Source: CAXBDP01 sp963974465 (GTDB lineage Bacteria; Bacteroidota; Bacteroidia; Cytophagales; Cyclobacteriaceae). From it: 64,000 bases of DNA. Position numbers and translations under genes: made by a program. Position 1 is the stretch's first letter, and every line of letters begins with the position of its first letter. The notes beneath the pieces are model-generated. The model was not told the origin of the DNA. It saw nothing but the letters and a program-made list of their open reading frames with translations, and did not search any database. Location: the NCBI GenBank assembly GCA_049340005.1, contig JBMPIY010000007.1; one strand, given 5' to 3'. This document shows positions 36,540 through 44,343 of this stretch, piece by piece.

Positions 36540-37538
36540 TTATTTATTTGTCCATTCAATGAATTTCAAAAATTGCTCACTCCAATGTGATTTTTCTCCA
36601 TTTTGAGTTTTTTCTATATAAGCGTGATCACAACCAATACATACTTCAAAAGTCAAATTCTCCTTCCTGTTTTCAATAAATTTAACAGGAAGTAAATACG
36701 CAGTTTCAATAGGTGTACTTTCATCTTTAGTTCCAAAAAGGGCATAAATCGGAATAGTCAGTTCGGTTAAATAACTAATAGGTGCTTTTTCATAGGTGGA
36801 CCAACGTTTATTGGTGAATCCAAAATGGTCAATATCGGTTGAGTTAGGATTTTGAACTACTGAATTATACCATTCTAGAATACCCATTATGTTCTGATGA
36901 GCTTCCTCGTCAGAGATGTCTCCTTTCAAAGCCTCAATCCTATTAAAGAGTGAAAATTCATAAAAATTATTTAGAACATTCCCTGACCAAAACCCCAAAT
37001 GTGTTATTTTTTTGTTTATAGTGGCTAAAGCTGCACCAATTACAGCCCCTTCTGAATGACCATAGACAATGATTTTTTTAGTGTTGGTAAGATGATTCTC
37101 AATAATATGGTTAATTGATAAGTTTATTTGTCTAACTCTATAATCAAGATAGTTTTTCTCGTAATAGTCTTTTGGAACTACGATATTACCATCTTCAAAA
37201 ACTCCTTCCATTCCTGGTTTGGGGATAATAGCATAAGTATAGGTCGAATCTAATTTTTTATAATCATCTCCAAACCAACGAAAATAAGTAGTTTTATCCC
37301 CGTCTTTTTTATACGAAAAAATGGGGTTAGCATCTGTACCTTGAATAAAGACAACCAAGTTGCTTGGTTTTTTTTGGGGATTTTTTAAAAAATAAGTTAT
37401 TGTATCCTTGTCGTTTATTATTTGCTCTTGGATAAAATCATATTTTTCAAGTGCATCATAAATGTTTGGGCTATCTTTTTCCTGGGCAAAACAGAAAGTA
37501 GACACAAAAATTAATAAAGTTGTTAAGAATTTTTTCAA
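36540..37538 (-). CDS. Secreted alpha/beta hydrolase
   Basis: 332 residues with a signal peptide ending at CFAQEKD. The nucleophile elbow is VYGHSEGAVIGAAL (Ser near residue 163), an acid is likely in FGTKDESTP, and the His lies in GCDHAYIEK near the C-terminus. It is probably periplasmic and hydrolyses esters or peptides; the substrate is unknown. The gene lies between two 360-bp direct repeats and next to a group II intron fragment, with its own AT-rich promoter region, so it appears to be acquired cargo. Confidence 0.8.
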   Translation of the reverse strand: MKKFLTTLLIFVSTFCFAQEKDSPNIYDALEKYDFIQEQIINDKDTITYFLKNPQKKPSNLVVFIQGTDANPIFSYKKDGDKTTYFRWFGDDYKKLDSTYTYAIIPKPGMEGVFEDGNIVVPKDYYEKNYLDYRVRQINLSINHIIENHLTNTKKIIVYGHSEGAVIGAALATINKKITHLGFWSGNVLNNFYEFSLFNRIEALKGDISDEEAHQNIMGILEWYNSVVQNPNSTDIDHFGFTNKRWSTYEKAPISYLTELTIPIYALFGTKDESTPIETAYLLPVKFIENRKENLTFEVCIGCDHAYIEKTQNGEKSHWSEQFLKFIEWTNK

Positions 37539-37705
37539 TGATTTGTATTTTTTATTTGACTATTTAAAAGTAAAATATTACAATCAGAGTCATAATGATC
37601 TCCAGCATCTTCATTAACGTATTCCTACGATAATCCCTCCAATTTAGAGGAGTTAACGCAACTATTGCGTTTATTTCTCTATTATCAGGCCTCGTTCTTT
37701 ATTAT

Positions 37706-38065
37706 TTTTCAACGTTTGATTATAAACATAATGCATAAAGTTTGAATATGCAATGTTTGTGAAATCGAAAAAGTATGAAAATTTCTTGAAGGAGGGTGGG
37801 TTGTGGAAAAAATGACTTTGGGAGTGATACGAGAATTATGGAGTGCTTTTTTGATTTGAAGGTATTGTAAATGGCAATATGAAATCTACTGTATTCAAAC
37901 ATCTTTGCATCATCTAAAATCCATCAGGCTCAGAATTTGAATTTTATCAAAGGTCATTTAATGGGTGGAAAGCGGGAGGATTAAATACCAGTACAGTGGG
38001 AAGAACATAAATAACAGCTTAGATATAAACTCTGGTAATACGCATTACAATTCTTTTTAATACAA
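37706..38065. repeat. 360-bp direct repeat, copy 2, with a prfB 3'-end mimic
   Basis: Second copy of the 35755-36117 repeat. Its prfB-like part lies at about 37943-37988 and contains ATTTAATGGGTGGA plus a GCGGGAGG octamer where copy 1 has GCAGGAGG. The two copies differ by scattered substitutions, so they are not a recent assembly duplication. Confidence 0.85.
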
Positions 38066-38450
38066 AAAGCATCTTATGAATTTAGATAAGCCATTATATT
38101 TCAACACTATTTGGAATTTTTCTTGTTACTTTTTGTCATTGCCATAAAACGTAACCAAAAAAGTCTAGACAAAAAGAAGCTTCCACACACAAGGCCAGCG
38201 CCCACCTTCGGTCGGCAGGCCAGCCCGCCTTTTTGTCCTCCCGCCCACAAACAGCCATTCCTCATTGGTCTTTCTTTTTTCTATTTCTTCTTACTTCGGC
38301 CTAGGAGATTTTCCCGTTAAGAAATATGTGTAATAGATAGGCCTTCTAGAGCCAAAGACTGTTTGAGCGCAACGTTTTCTTTGAATCGCCTTTATGGAGC
38401 CTATTTTAGGGAAAAGATCCTTAGCCTTGTCGAAAGCGGAAATTTTATTA
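38066..38450. other. Non-coding stretch with a TTGTTACTTTTTGTC-type repeat
   Basis: Contains a segment around 38120-38180 with CTTGTTACTTTTTGTC and, about 40 bp later, GACAAAAAG in inverted orientation, a type of dispersed repeat I associate with Bacteroidota intergenic DNA. A GC-rich patch with the CCTCCCGC octamer follows at about 38237. Bases 38372-38422 resemble 41716-41766. I see no gene. Confidence 0.5.
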
Positions 38451-39278
38451 TTAATTCTCTTGATAAAGATACTTCAGCCCCTCGTACAAAGCTATTAATG
38501 GTACTGAGCGATGGTTTTCATTCTCAAAATATTCAATTTCCACATTTACTGCTTCTTCTGACTTCTTTGTGATTAATGTATAGAGATAGTCATGTCTTTG
38601 TTTATTCCTCTCGTAATTAGCCTCTCCTTGATTGGCCGTAGCTATGTAAAGTTTTTTATTCAATGATATTGATGAAATAGAATCAACTTTATCTTTCATC
38701 ATCTCCTCGCTCCACCAAATACTTGGATCAATGGAAAGATAAGCATTGAATAGGCTATTTTCATCCATATAAGAATTTAATGTAAGTAGCCCTCCTAATG
38801 AATGCCCAACGAGAGTTCTAGAGGGTTCTGTTCTATAATTTTCATCAATATAAGGTATTAGTTCCTTCTCTATAAAACTCAAAAAATTCCTTCCGCCTCC
38901 CATAGTATTTGGTCGTTGGGTCTTAATTTTTGTAACCGTAAAATCTCGTTCACGGTCAACATTCTCTATGGCTATGAGAATACTTTCTGGCATTAAATCG
39001 TTTCGGTTCCTATTGGAACTCATAAAATGGACTATTCCAGCTGCTGTTTTAAAATGAGTATATCCATCAAGCAATATTATAATTGGATATTTTTTTCCCG
39101 CTGCAGATGAATCACTGTATGAATCTGGAAGACTGATTAAACAAGTTCTTTCTTCGTCTAAAATATTAGAGTATATACTAAAGTTACTTCCTATTTTAAT
39201 ATCTGTATTATTCTGTCCGAATGTAGTCTGTACTCCTAAAAGAAGGATATATAAAAGAACAAATGTCAAATTTTTCAT
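38451..39278 (-). CDS. Secreted esterase of the ferri-siderophore/esterase D family
   Basis: 275 residues with a signal peptide ending near TTFGQNN. The fold is the alpha/beta hydrolase of the putative esterase (esterase D) family: IILLDGYTHF opens the core, LVGHSLGGLLTL carries the nucleophile Ser near residue 159, and ENENHRSVPL the catalytic His near the C-terminus. Family members cleave siderophore ester backbones, formylglutathione or polysaccharide esters; no siderophore genes are nearby. It is part of the accessory block. Confidence 0.85.
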   Translation of the reverse strand: MKNLTFVLLYILLLGVQTTFGQNNTDIKIGSNFSIYSNILDEERTCLISLPDSYSDSSAAGKKYPIIILLDGYTHFKTAAGIVHFMSSNRNRNDLMPESILIAIENVDRERDFTVTKIKTQRPNTMGGGRNFLSFIEKELIPYIDENYRTEPSRTLVGHSLGGLLTLNSYMDENSLFNAYLSIDPSIWWSEEMMKDKVDSISSISLNKKLYIATANQGEANYERNKQRHDYLYTLITKKSEEAVNVEIEYFENENHRSVPLIALYEGLKYLYQEN

Positions 39279-39434
39279 AATTCACTTTATGTGTTTGGCA
39301 GCGTTTTACTTATGGTTTGTGGCGGTTTCGGAGCACTTTCCTGTCCACTGAAATAGAGCTAGCTAGGGAGGAAAATACATTGCTTTTATTCTCTTTTTTA
39401 GCTTGCTCCAACAGTTTTGTATAAGACTAGTTGC

Positions 39435-39512
39435 GTGTTTTAAGCAACTAATTTAGAAATCCAAACCAAATAGAAAATCTTCGCGGATTTTCATAAGTAA
39501 GCTTATACTGTC
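39435..39512. repeat. Dispersed repeat with near-palindrome, copy 1
   Basis: Centre GAAAATCTTCGCGGATTTTC (39473-39492), a 7-bp stem, with flanks that match 41588-41668. The pair brackets the LuxR relic and the serine hydrolase gene. Confidence 0.6.
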
Positions 39513-39569
39513 TATTGTAAAGATTAAAATAATATTTTAAATTATCATATTATAAAACCTTTTAAGATT

Positions 39570-40155
39570 TTGAGATTCGATTTTAGTTTAAGAAAATTGT
39601 TAGTGAGAACATCTTTTCATTACATACTTTTTGTAACAGGTATAATTTTATTATTTTCTTTTGGATATTCAAAATTCTCAAATCCCCTATTCGCCTATTG
39701 AACCTGAAGTGTTAGCAAACATAAAGAGTGATATTCCTACTGATGCTCATATTTTAAATAGAAACAGAATGCAAGCATTGTTTATGCAAGAAAGAGGCTA
39801 GTTCTTTATCTTATTTGCTTCTTTAATAATATCGATTATGTCATAGATGAGTTTGTCAAATCATAGGCGTATCATCAATACAAGTTTAAATTATAGATAC
39901 AATTTAAGGGATAATCTTTCAACAAGACTTAAAGAAGGCCTCAATCTTCAAGAACGTTTGTGTTTGAAATATTCGCAATTAACTGAAAATGACGTTTTAA
40001 TTGCTGAAATGCTCATTGATGAGGAACGTAGCAAAGATATTTCTTTAGAATTAAATATAGCACCAACTAGTGTTAATACTGCTCGTTATCGATTAAGAAA
40101 GAAAATGCTTTTGACGACCAAGGCAAATCTGCTAGATGTTTTGAGACGAGTTTGA
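39570..40155 (+). pseudogene. Relic of a membrane-bound LuxR-type regulator
   Basis: Three pieces in different frames form one decayed gene. A signal-peptide-like start from TTG 39570 (LRKLLVRTSFHYILFVTGI) stops at about 39700. An overlapping frame continues NSQIPYSPIEPEVLANIKSD to a TAG near 39800. After a short hydrophobic piece, an intact ATG frame from 39847 to 40155 encodes 102 residues ending in a LuxR/GerE helix-turn-helix (RSKDISLELNIAPTSVNTAR, YRLRKKM). The TPR sensor region expected between signal peptide and TM helix is gone. The HTH part alone could still be translated. Confidence 0.6.
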
Positions 40156-40236
40156 GTTAGTCTATTCAGAATCTGTACGTTACATTTTTTATTTCTGTTT
40201 GGGTTTTTCATCTTTGAGTTATTAATGCTGTTTATC

Positions 40237-41541
40237 ATGAAAAACACATTCCTTTTTTTTATTTTTTTAATTGTTTCCACAAATTCCTATTGTCAAGAGT
40301 GGACAACACAAATTGATTCAGTGCTTACAATAGTTTCTGATAATCAATTATTTGACGGGCAGGTATTGATTGCTGAAAATGGGACGATTAGATTTCATAA
40401 AGCTTATGGAACTAATGAAGATGGCAAACAAATAAAAAAGAATACTTCTTTGGGCATTAGTTCAGTAAGTAAAGCCTTTACGGCAGTATCTATATTGATG
40501 CTAGTGGATAGAGGGCATTTAAATCTTACTAACAAATTGACTGATTATTTCCCTGAACTTCCCTATAAAGATGTAACTATTGAAAGTTTATTAAATATGA
40601 CCAGTGGTTTGCCTAGGTTTCAGCCTACCATTGCAACTTACCTAGATAGCACAAAAGTTTACACTTCAAATGAAATCATAAAATTAGTCGCCAAATATAA
40701 ACCTGATAACATCATAAGAGGCGAAAAATTTGGTTATAATGGAGACAATTATATACTACTTGCAGCAATAGTCGAAAAGGTTTCGGGTGAGCCTTTTGCA
40801 ACGTTTGTAAAACAAAATATTTTTGAGCCAATTGGTATGGCTAATAGTTTTGTTTATAATAGGGAACAAGCAATTAACGGCAAGCCATTATCTGCCAGTT
40901 TCGGTCCACCTTTAGGTGATAGCCATATTCATTCTACTGCTTATGATTTATATTTATTTGACCAAGCTCTATATACCAATCAATTACTGTCTCAAAAAAC
41001 CCTGAAAAAGTCTTTTGAAATGACACCTTTAAATGACGGCTCTTTAAGTAACTATGGCTTTGCTTGGCGTTTGAACAAAACTGACGATGTCAACGAAGCT
41101 TACATTGTTGGAGATGGTGAAAATAAGAGGTCTAGTTTACAACGATACATGAATAATAAAAAAACATTTATCTATTTACATGACATTTCAGGTTCTAATT
41201 GGAAAGGTGTTTACGGTGCCGTAAGAAACATTTGGGAAGGTAAGCTATTCGAAATTCCTGAAAAACGGACAGTCTACGATATTGATACATCTCTTTATAA
41301 AAACTATGTTGGCAGCTACCTTTCAAAAGCTTTTGGGCTATTACATATTACTGAAGAGGACAATAAACTATATCTTCGACCAGACCCCATTGATGGGAAA
41401 GAAGAATTAGTGCCGTCTTCTAACACTACTTTTTATTTTGCCGAGCAAGCTCTGGAATGGGAATTTTTTCTAGATGAAAATGGCAACGTAAAGGGCTTGG
41501 GTTTAAAAGGTAAACCCGAGACAATGGGTTTAAAGCAGTGA
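40237..41541 (+). CDS. Secreted serine hydrolase, class C beta-lactamase family
   Basis: 434 residues from the ATG at 40237, which opens directly onto a signal peptide (MKNTFLFFIFLIVSTNSYCQ); an ATG four codons earlier is less likely. The SxxK motif is in ISSVSKAF (about residue 76), the YxN-like motif in YNGDNYILL (about 170), and the third motif is not obvious. The family includes beta-lactamases, DD-peptidases and esterases. A genuine antibiotic-resistance role is not implied. It is the last gene of the accessory block. Confidence 0.82.
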   Translation: MKNTFLFFIFLIVSTNSYCQEWTTQIDSVLTIVSDNQLFDGQVLIAENGTIRFHKAYGTNEDGKQIKKNTSLGISSVSKAFTAVSILMLVDRGHLNLTNKLTDYFPELPYKDVTIESLLNMTSGLPRFQPTIATYLDSTKVYTSNEIIKLVAKYKPDNIIRGEKFGYNGDNYILLAAIVEKVSGEPFATFVKQNIFEPIGMANSFVYNREQAINGKPLSASFGPPLGDSHIHSTAYDLYLFDQALYTNQLLSQKTLKKSFEMTPLNDGSLSNYGFAWRLNKTDDVNEAYIVGDGENKRSSLQRYMNNKKTFIYLHDISGSNWKGVYGAVRNIWEGKLFEIPEKRTVYDIDTSLYKNYVGSYLSKAFGLLHITEEDNKLYLRPDPIDGKEELVPSSNTTFYFAEQALEWEFFLDENGNVKGLGLKGKPETMGLKQ

Positions 41542-41587
41542 TTTGCGTATTGTCTTAAATTGCTACTTACGGGTTTGTATATGATGA

Positions 41588-41668
41588 GTTGCGCGGTTAA
41601 ACGAGTGTTAGCAAATAAATCCCAGATAGAAAACCCTCGAGGATTTTCGTAAATAGACTAAAGCCAAA
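41588..41668. repeat. Dispersed repeat with near-palindrome, copy 2
   Basis: Centre GAAAACCCTCGAGGATTTTC (41629-41648), with flanks like those of 39435-39512. Further right, 41716-41766 resembles 38372-38422, and 41788-41803 reads TGGAAGATTAAATACC, similar to the end of the prfB-like repeats. The gap 41542-41876 has no gene. Confidence 0.6.
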
Positions 41669-41820
41669 CAATTAATTACACACTGTGTTGGCAATCAGGC
41701 TTTATCCATTATATTATGTTTTCTTTGAATTGCCTATTTATGGAATATATCTTAGGAAAAAATCAGCAGTCATGCACCAGCATTACTGGAAGATTAAATA
41801 CCCAATAAGTTAAAATGAAA

Positions 41821-41855
41821 AATCCCATTGCCTTGAAAAAAGCATTGGGATTTTT
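41821..41855. terminator. Bidirectional terminator downstream of thiL
   Basis: AATCCCATTGC pairs with GCATTGGGATT with one internal mismatch, and T-rich stretches follow on both strands. It separates the accessory block from thiL. Confidence 0.7.
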
Positions 41856-41876
41856 CATTTATTTCTCTTTAGCCAC

Positions 41877-42905
41877 TTAAAAATGCTTCCACCCTTGTGC
41901 CGTCAGTGGCACCACATTTCCACCTTTGGTTGACAGTACCTTTCCTTTTTCAGCTTCGTGCATATAGCCAATAAAGTGGATATCAGGATGATTTTTAATC
42001 TTTTCGAAGTCATCTTGGCTAATGGTAAAAAGTAGTTCATAATCCTCCCCGCCATTCATTACAGCGGAAATCGGATCCATGTGAAATTCTACGGCAGTTT
42101 CATACATTTTGCCATCCATTGGCAGCTTGTCTTCATACACTGCTACACCTAATCCACTTTGCTTGCAAAGGTGAAAAAGTTCAGAAGCCAATCCATCCGA
42201 CACATCAATCATAGAAGTAGGCACTACATTAAAATCGCGCAATTCGTGGATCATATCCATCCTTGCTTCCGGTCTCAATTGGCGTTTTACTAAATAGGAA
42301 TAATCTTCCAAATCAGGCTTCAGGTTAGGATTGCCTTTGAAAGCTTCCTTCTCGCGAGCAAGTACATTTAAGCCCATAAAAGCTGCCCCCAAATCTCCCG
42401 TTGCACAAACGATGTCGCCTTTTTTGGCTCCATTTCTAAAGGCAATTTTATCCTTATCGACAAAGCCAACCACAGCAACCGAAATCATCAATCCACTATG
42501 AGCTGCGCAGGTATCCCCACCTACCAAATCTACTTTGTATTGATCACAGGCAAGTTTTATCCCTTCGTACAATTCCTCCAAAGCCTCCACCGAAAAGCGA
42601 TTGCTAACGGCCAATGAAACCGTGATTTGAGTTGGAATACCATTCATTGCTGCAATATCTGACACATTTACCGACACCGCTTTGAAACCCAAATGCTTCA
42701 AAGGCATATAGCTCAAATCGAAATGAATACCTTCTACCAAAGAATCGGTAGATAGCAGCATAAACCTATCTCCACAATCAATTACAGCGGCATCATCGCC
42801 AACACCTTTGATACTACTTGGCTGTTGCAAAGCAAATGAACTTGTGAGTTTATCAATCAAGCCAAACTCACCCAATTCGCCTATTTCTGTTCTTTTCCCT
42901 TCCAT
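41877..42905 (-). CDS. thiL: Thiamine-monophosphate kinase
   Basis: 342 residues. VGDDAAVIDCGDRFMLLSTDSLVEGIHF (the ATP/metal site), VNVSDIAAMNG, DLVGGDTCA, CATGDLGAA and NGGEDYELLF are all present in the expected order. It phosphorylates thiamine monophosphate to the diphosphate cofactor. It starts 4 bp after the stop of the methylmalonyl-CoA epimerase gene and is co-transcribed with it. Confidence 0.96.
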   Translation of the reverse strand: MEGKRTEIGELGEFGLIDKLTSSFALQQPSSIKGVGDDAAVIDCGDRFMLLSTDSLVEGIHFDLSYMPLKHLGFKAVSVNVSDIAAMNGIPTQITVSLAVSNRFSVEALEELYEGIKLACDQYKVDLVGGDTCAAHSGLMISVAVVGFVDKDKIAFRNGAKKGDIVCATGDLGAAFMGLNVLAREKEAFKGNPNLKPDLEDYSYLVKRQLRPEARMDMIHELRDFNVVPTSMIDVSDGLASELFHLCKQSGLGVAVYEDKLPMDGKMYETAVEFHMDPISAVMNGGEDYELLFTISQDDFEKIKNHPDIHFIGYMHEAEKGKVLSTKGGNVVPLTAQGWKHF

Positions 42906-42909
42906 ATTC

Positions 42910-43311
42910 TTAATCTCTTTCCTGACACAATTCTACTAATACACCATGACTGCCTTTGGGATGTAAAAAGCACACCCACTTATTATCGGCACCCATTTTA
43001 GGTTCATTATTCAATAACACAAAACCCTCCCGCTCCAAGCGCTTCATTTCGGAGCGAATATCCTCCACAGCGAAGGCTATATGGTGAATTCCTTCTCCTT
43101 TTTTTTCAATAAACTTTGCTATAGGACTATCAGGTTTGCTGGCTTCCAAAAGCTCGATTTTCGATTCTCCTATTTTAAAAAATGAGGTAAGTACCCCTTC
43201 GCTCTCCACTCCTTCTTGCTTATAAGGTTCTACACCAAGCAATTTTGTATAGGTTTCGTTCGCTTCCGCAAGGTTCTTTACGGCAATTCCTAAATGTTCA
43301 ATTTTCTGCAT
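42910..43311 (-). CDS. mce: Methylmalonyl-CoA epimerase
   Basis: 133 residues, a vicinal-oxygen-chelate fold. IEHLGIAVKNLAEA supplies the first metal His, SKIELLEAS the second-position Glu, GEGIHHIAFAVEDI the second His and HGVLVELCQ the terminal Glu. It interconverts the epimers of methylmalonyl-CoA in propionate metabolism. It forms an operon with thiL, an order I recall from other Cytophagales. Confidence 0.93.
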   Translation of the reverse strand: MQKIEHLGIAVKNLAEANETYTKLLGVEPYKQEGVESEGVLTSFFKIGESKIELLEASKPDSPIAKFIEKKGEGIHHIAFAVEDIRSEMKRLEREGFVLLNNEPKMGADNKWVCFLHPKGSHGVLVELCQERD

Positions 43312-43414
43312 TTCTCAAGCATTTTCGATAATAAGCAGCAATTTATGTAGTTTTGCCAAGGCTTAGAAACTTTTTGGAATATAAGCAGGTTTTTAAATTT
43401 CAATTACTGAAGAA

Positions 43415-43825
43415 ATGAGTTTGATGCAAGCAGATATACATGTAGAAATAGCACGATTGCAAAAAGAAATTCAGACGCATTTTGGTCTGAAGGAGGACAA
43501 TCTGATTTTTGACTTTAAGGATCATGGCGGGAGGACAAAGTTGAATTTAGTCACTGTAAACCCACGCCATGAACAGTCATTTCTATTTCATTCAGTAGAG
43601 GGAATCGACAAAGTAGATGCATTAGAAAAAATGCTTAACTACGTAAAGACGTATAGAGATAGCGAAAGCTCTTACACTATACAATGGTCGGCAAAATCTG
43701 CAAAAGAGCTACAAACTTCTTATTTTAGAGCTCGTAATATTCACGAGGCGCTCGACAAATTATTTTATGGTCGAGATATGAATGCAATCACCGTTTTTAG
43801 TGTTGTATTGAATCCATTAACTTAG
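43415..43825 (+). CDS. Conserved protein of unknown function
   Basis: 136 residues, soluble and without a signal peptide. An N-terminal helix (HVEIARLQKEIQTHFGL) is followed by strands (LIFDFKDHGG, TKLNLVTVNP) and a C-terminal part YTIQWSAKSAKELQTSYFRARN. I do not know a characterised relative. It ends 6 bp before an A-type Fe-S carrier gene and is divergent from the epimerase gene. Co-transcription hints at a link to Fe-S assembly, but nothing in the sequence shows one; it has no Cys residues. Confidence 0.65.
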   Translation: MSLMQADIHVEIARLQKEIQTHFGLKEDNLIFDFKDHGGRTKLNLVTVNPRHEQSFLFHSVEGIDKVDALEKMLNYVKTYRDSESSYTIQWSAKSAKELQTSYFRARNIHEALDKLFYGRDMNAITVFSVVLNPLT

Positions 43826-43831
43826 TGCAAG

Positions 43832-44158
43832 ATGATACAGGTAACAGAAAAAGCAGTAGAAAAGATAAAAGAACTGAAAGGCCAAGAAGGCTATACAGAA
43901 AACCATAATATCCGCGTATCAGTAGAAGGTGGCGGCTGTTCCGGCTTGATGTACAACCTTGGTTTCGACGATAAAACCAACGATGGAGACGAAGTATTCG
44001 AAGATAATGGAGTGAAGATTTTGGTAAACAAAAAGAGTTTACTCTATTTACTTGGGACTACTTTAGATTTTTCTGATGGTTTGAATGGTAAAGGATTTCA
44101 ATTTGTAAATCCAAATGCTACACGCACTTGTGGCTGTGGTGAAAGTTTCGCTATTTAA
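43832..44158 (+). CDS. A-type Fe-S cluster carrier (IscA/SufA/ErpA family)
   Basis: 108 residues with the three invariant Cys: GGGCSGLMY (about residue 35) and TCGCGESF at the C-terminus (Cys-Gly-Cys). It carries or transfers Fe-S clusters to target proteins. I cannot decide between ErpA, IscA and SufA from sequence alone, as no isc or suf genes are in the window. A strong terminator follows. Confidence 0.93.
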   Translation: MIQVTEKAVEKIKELKGQEGYTENHNIRVSVEGGGCSGLMYNLGFDDKTNDGDEVFEDNGVKILVNKKSLLYLLGTTLDFSDGLNGKGFQFVNPNATRTCGCGESFAI

Positions 44159-44183
44159 TTTTTTAGGATAGATAGATTTTAGG

Positions 44184-44213
44184 AAAAGAGGTGTCATTGG
44201 CACCTCTTTTTTT
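44184..44213 (+). terminator. Rho-independent terminator after the Fe-S carrier gene
   Basis: AAAAGAGGTG, a seven-base loop and CACCTCTTTT form a 10-bp stem that runs into seven T. Confidence 0.9.
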
Positions 44214-44343
44214 ATTTAACTCTCCCGCTGTTATTGTTTCTTCATCATTTGGCCTGCAAAAAGGCTAATTTCCTTCCACTTATCAAATAGCATTTTCTTA
44301 CTACGATTGGACTTCGGAAATTGGATAAAACCATTGAACGTCC

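Noticed and set aside
38111..38320. 69-codon plus-strand ORF after the second 360-bp repeat
   Set aside because: It crosses a dispersed TTGTTACTTTTTG-type repeat and has no protein-like character.
41877..42905. TPP riboswitch upstream of thiL
   Set aside because: The epimerase gene precedes thiL by 4 bp, and no CTGAGA thi-box pattern is visible upstream of the pair.
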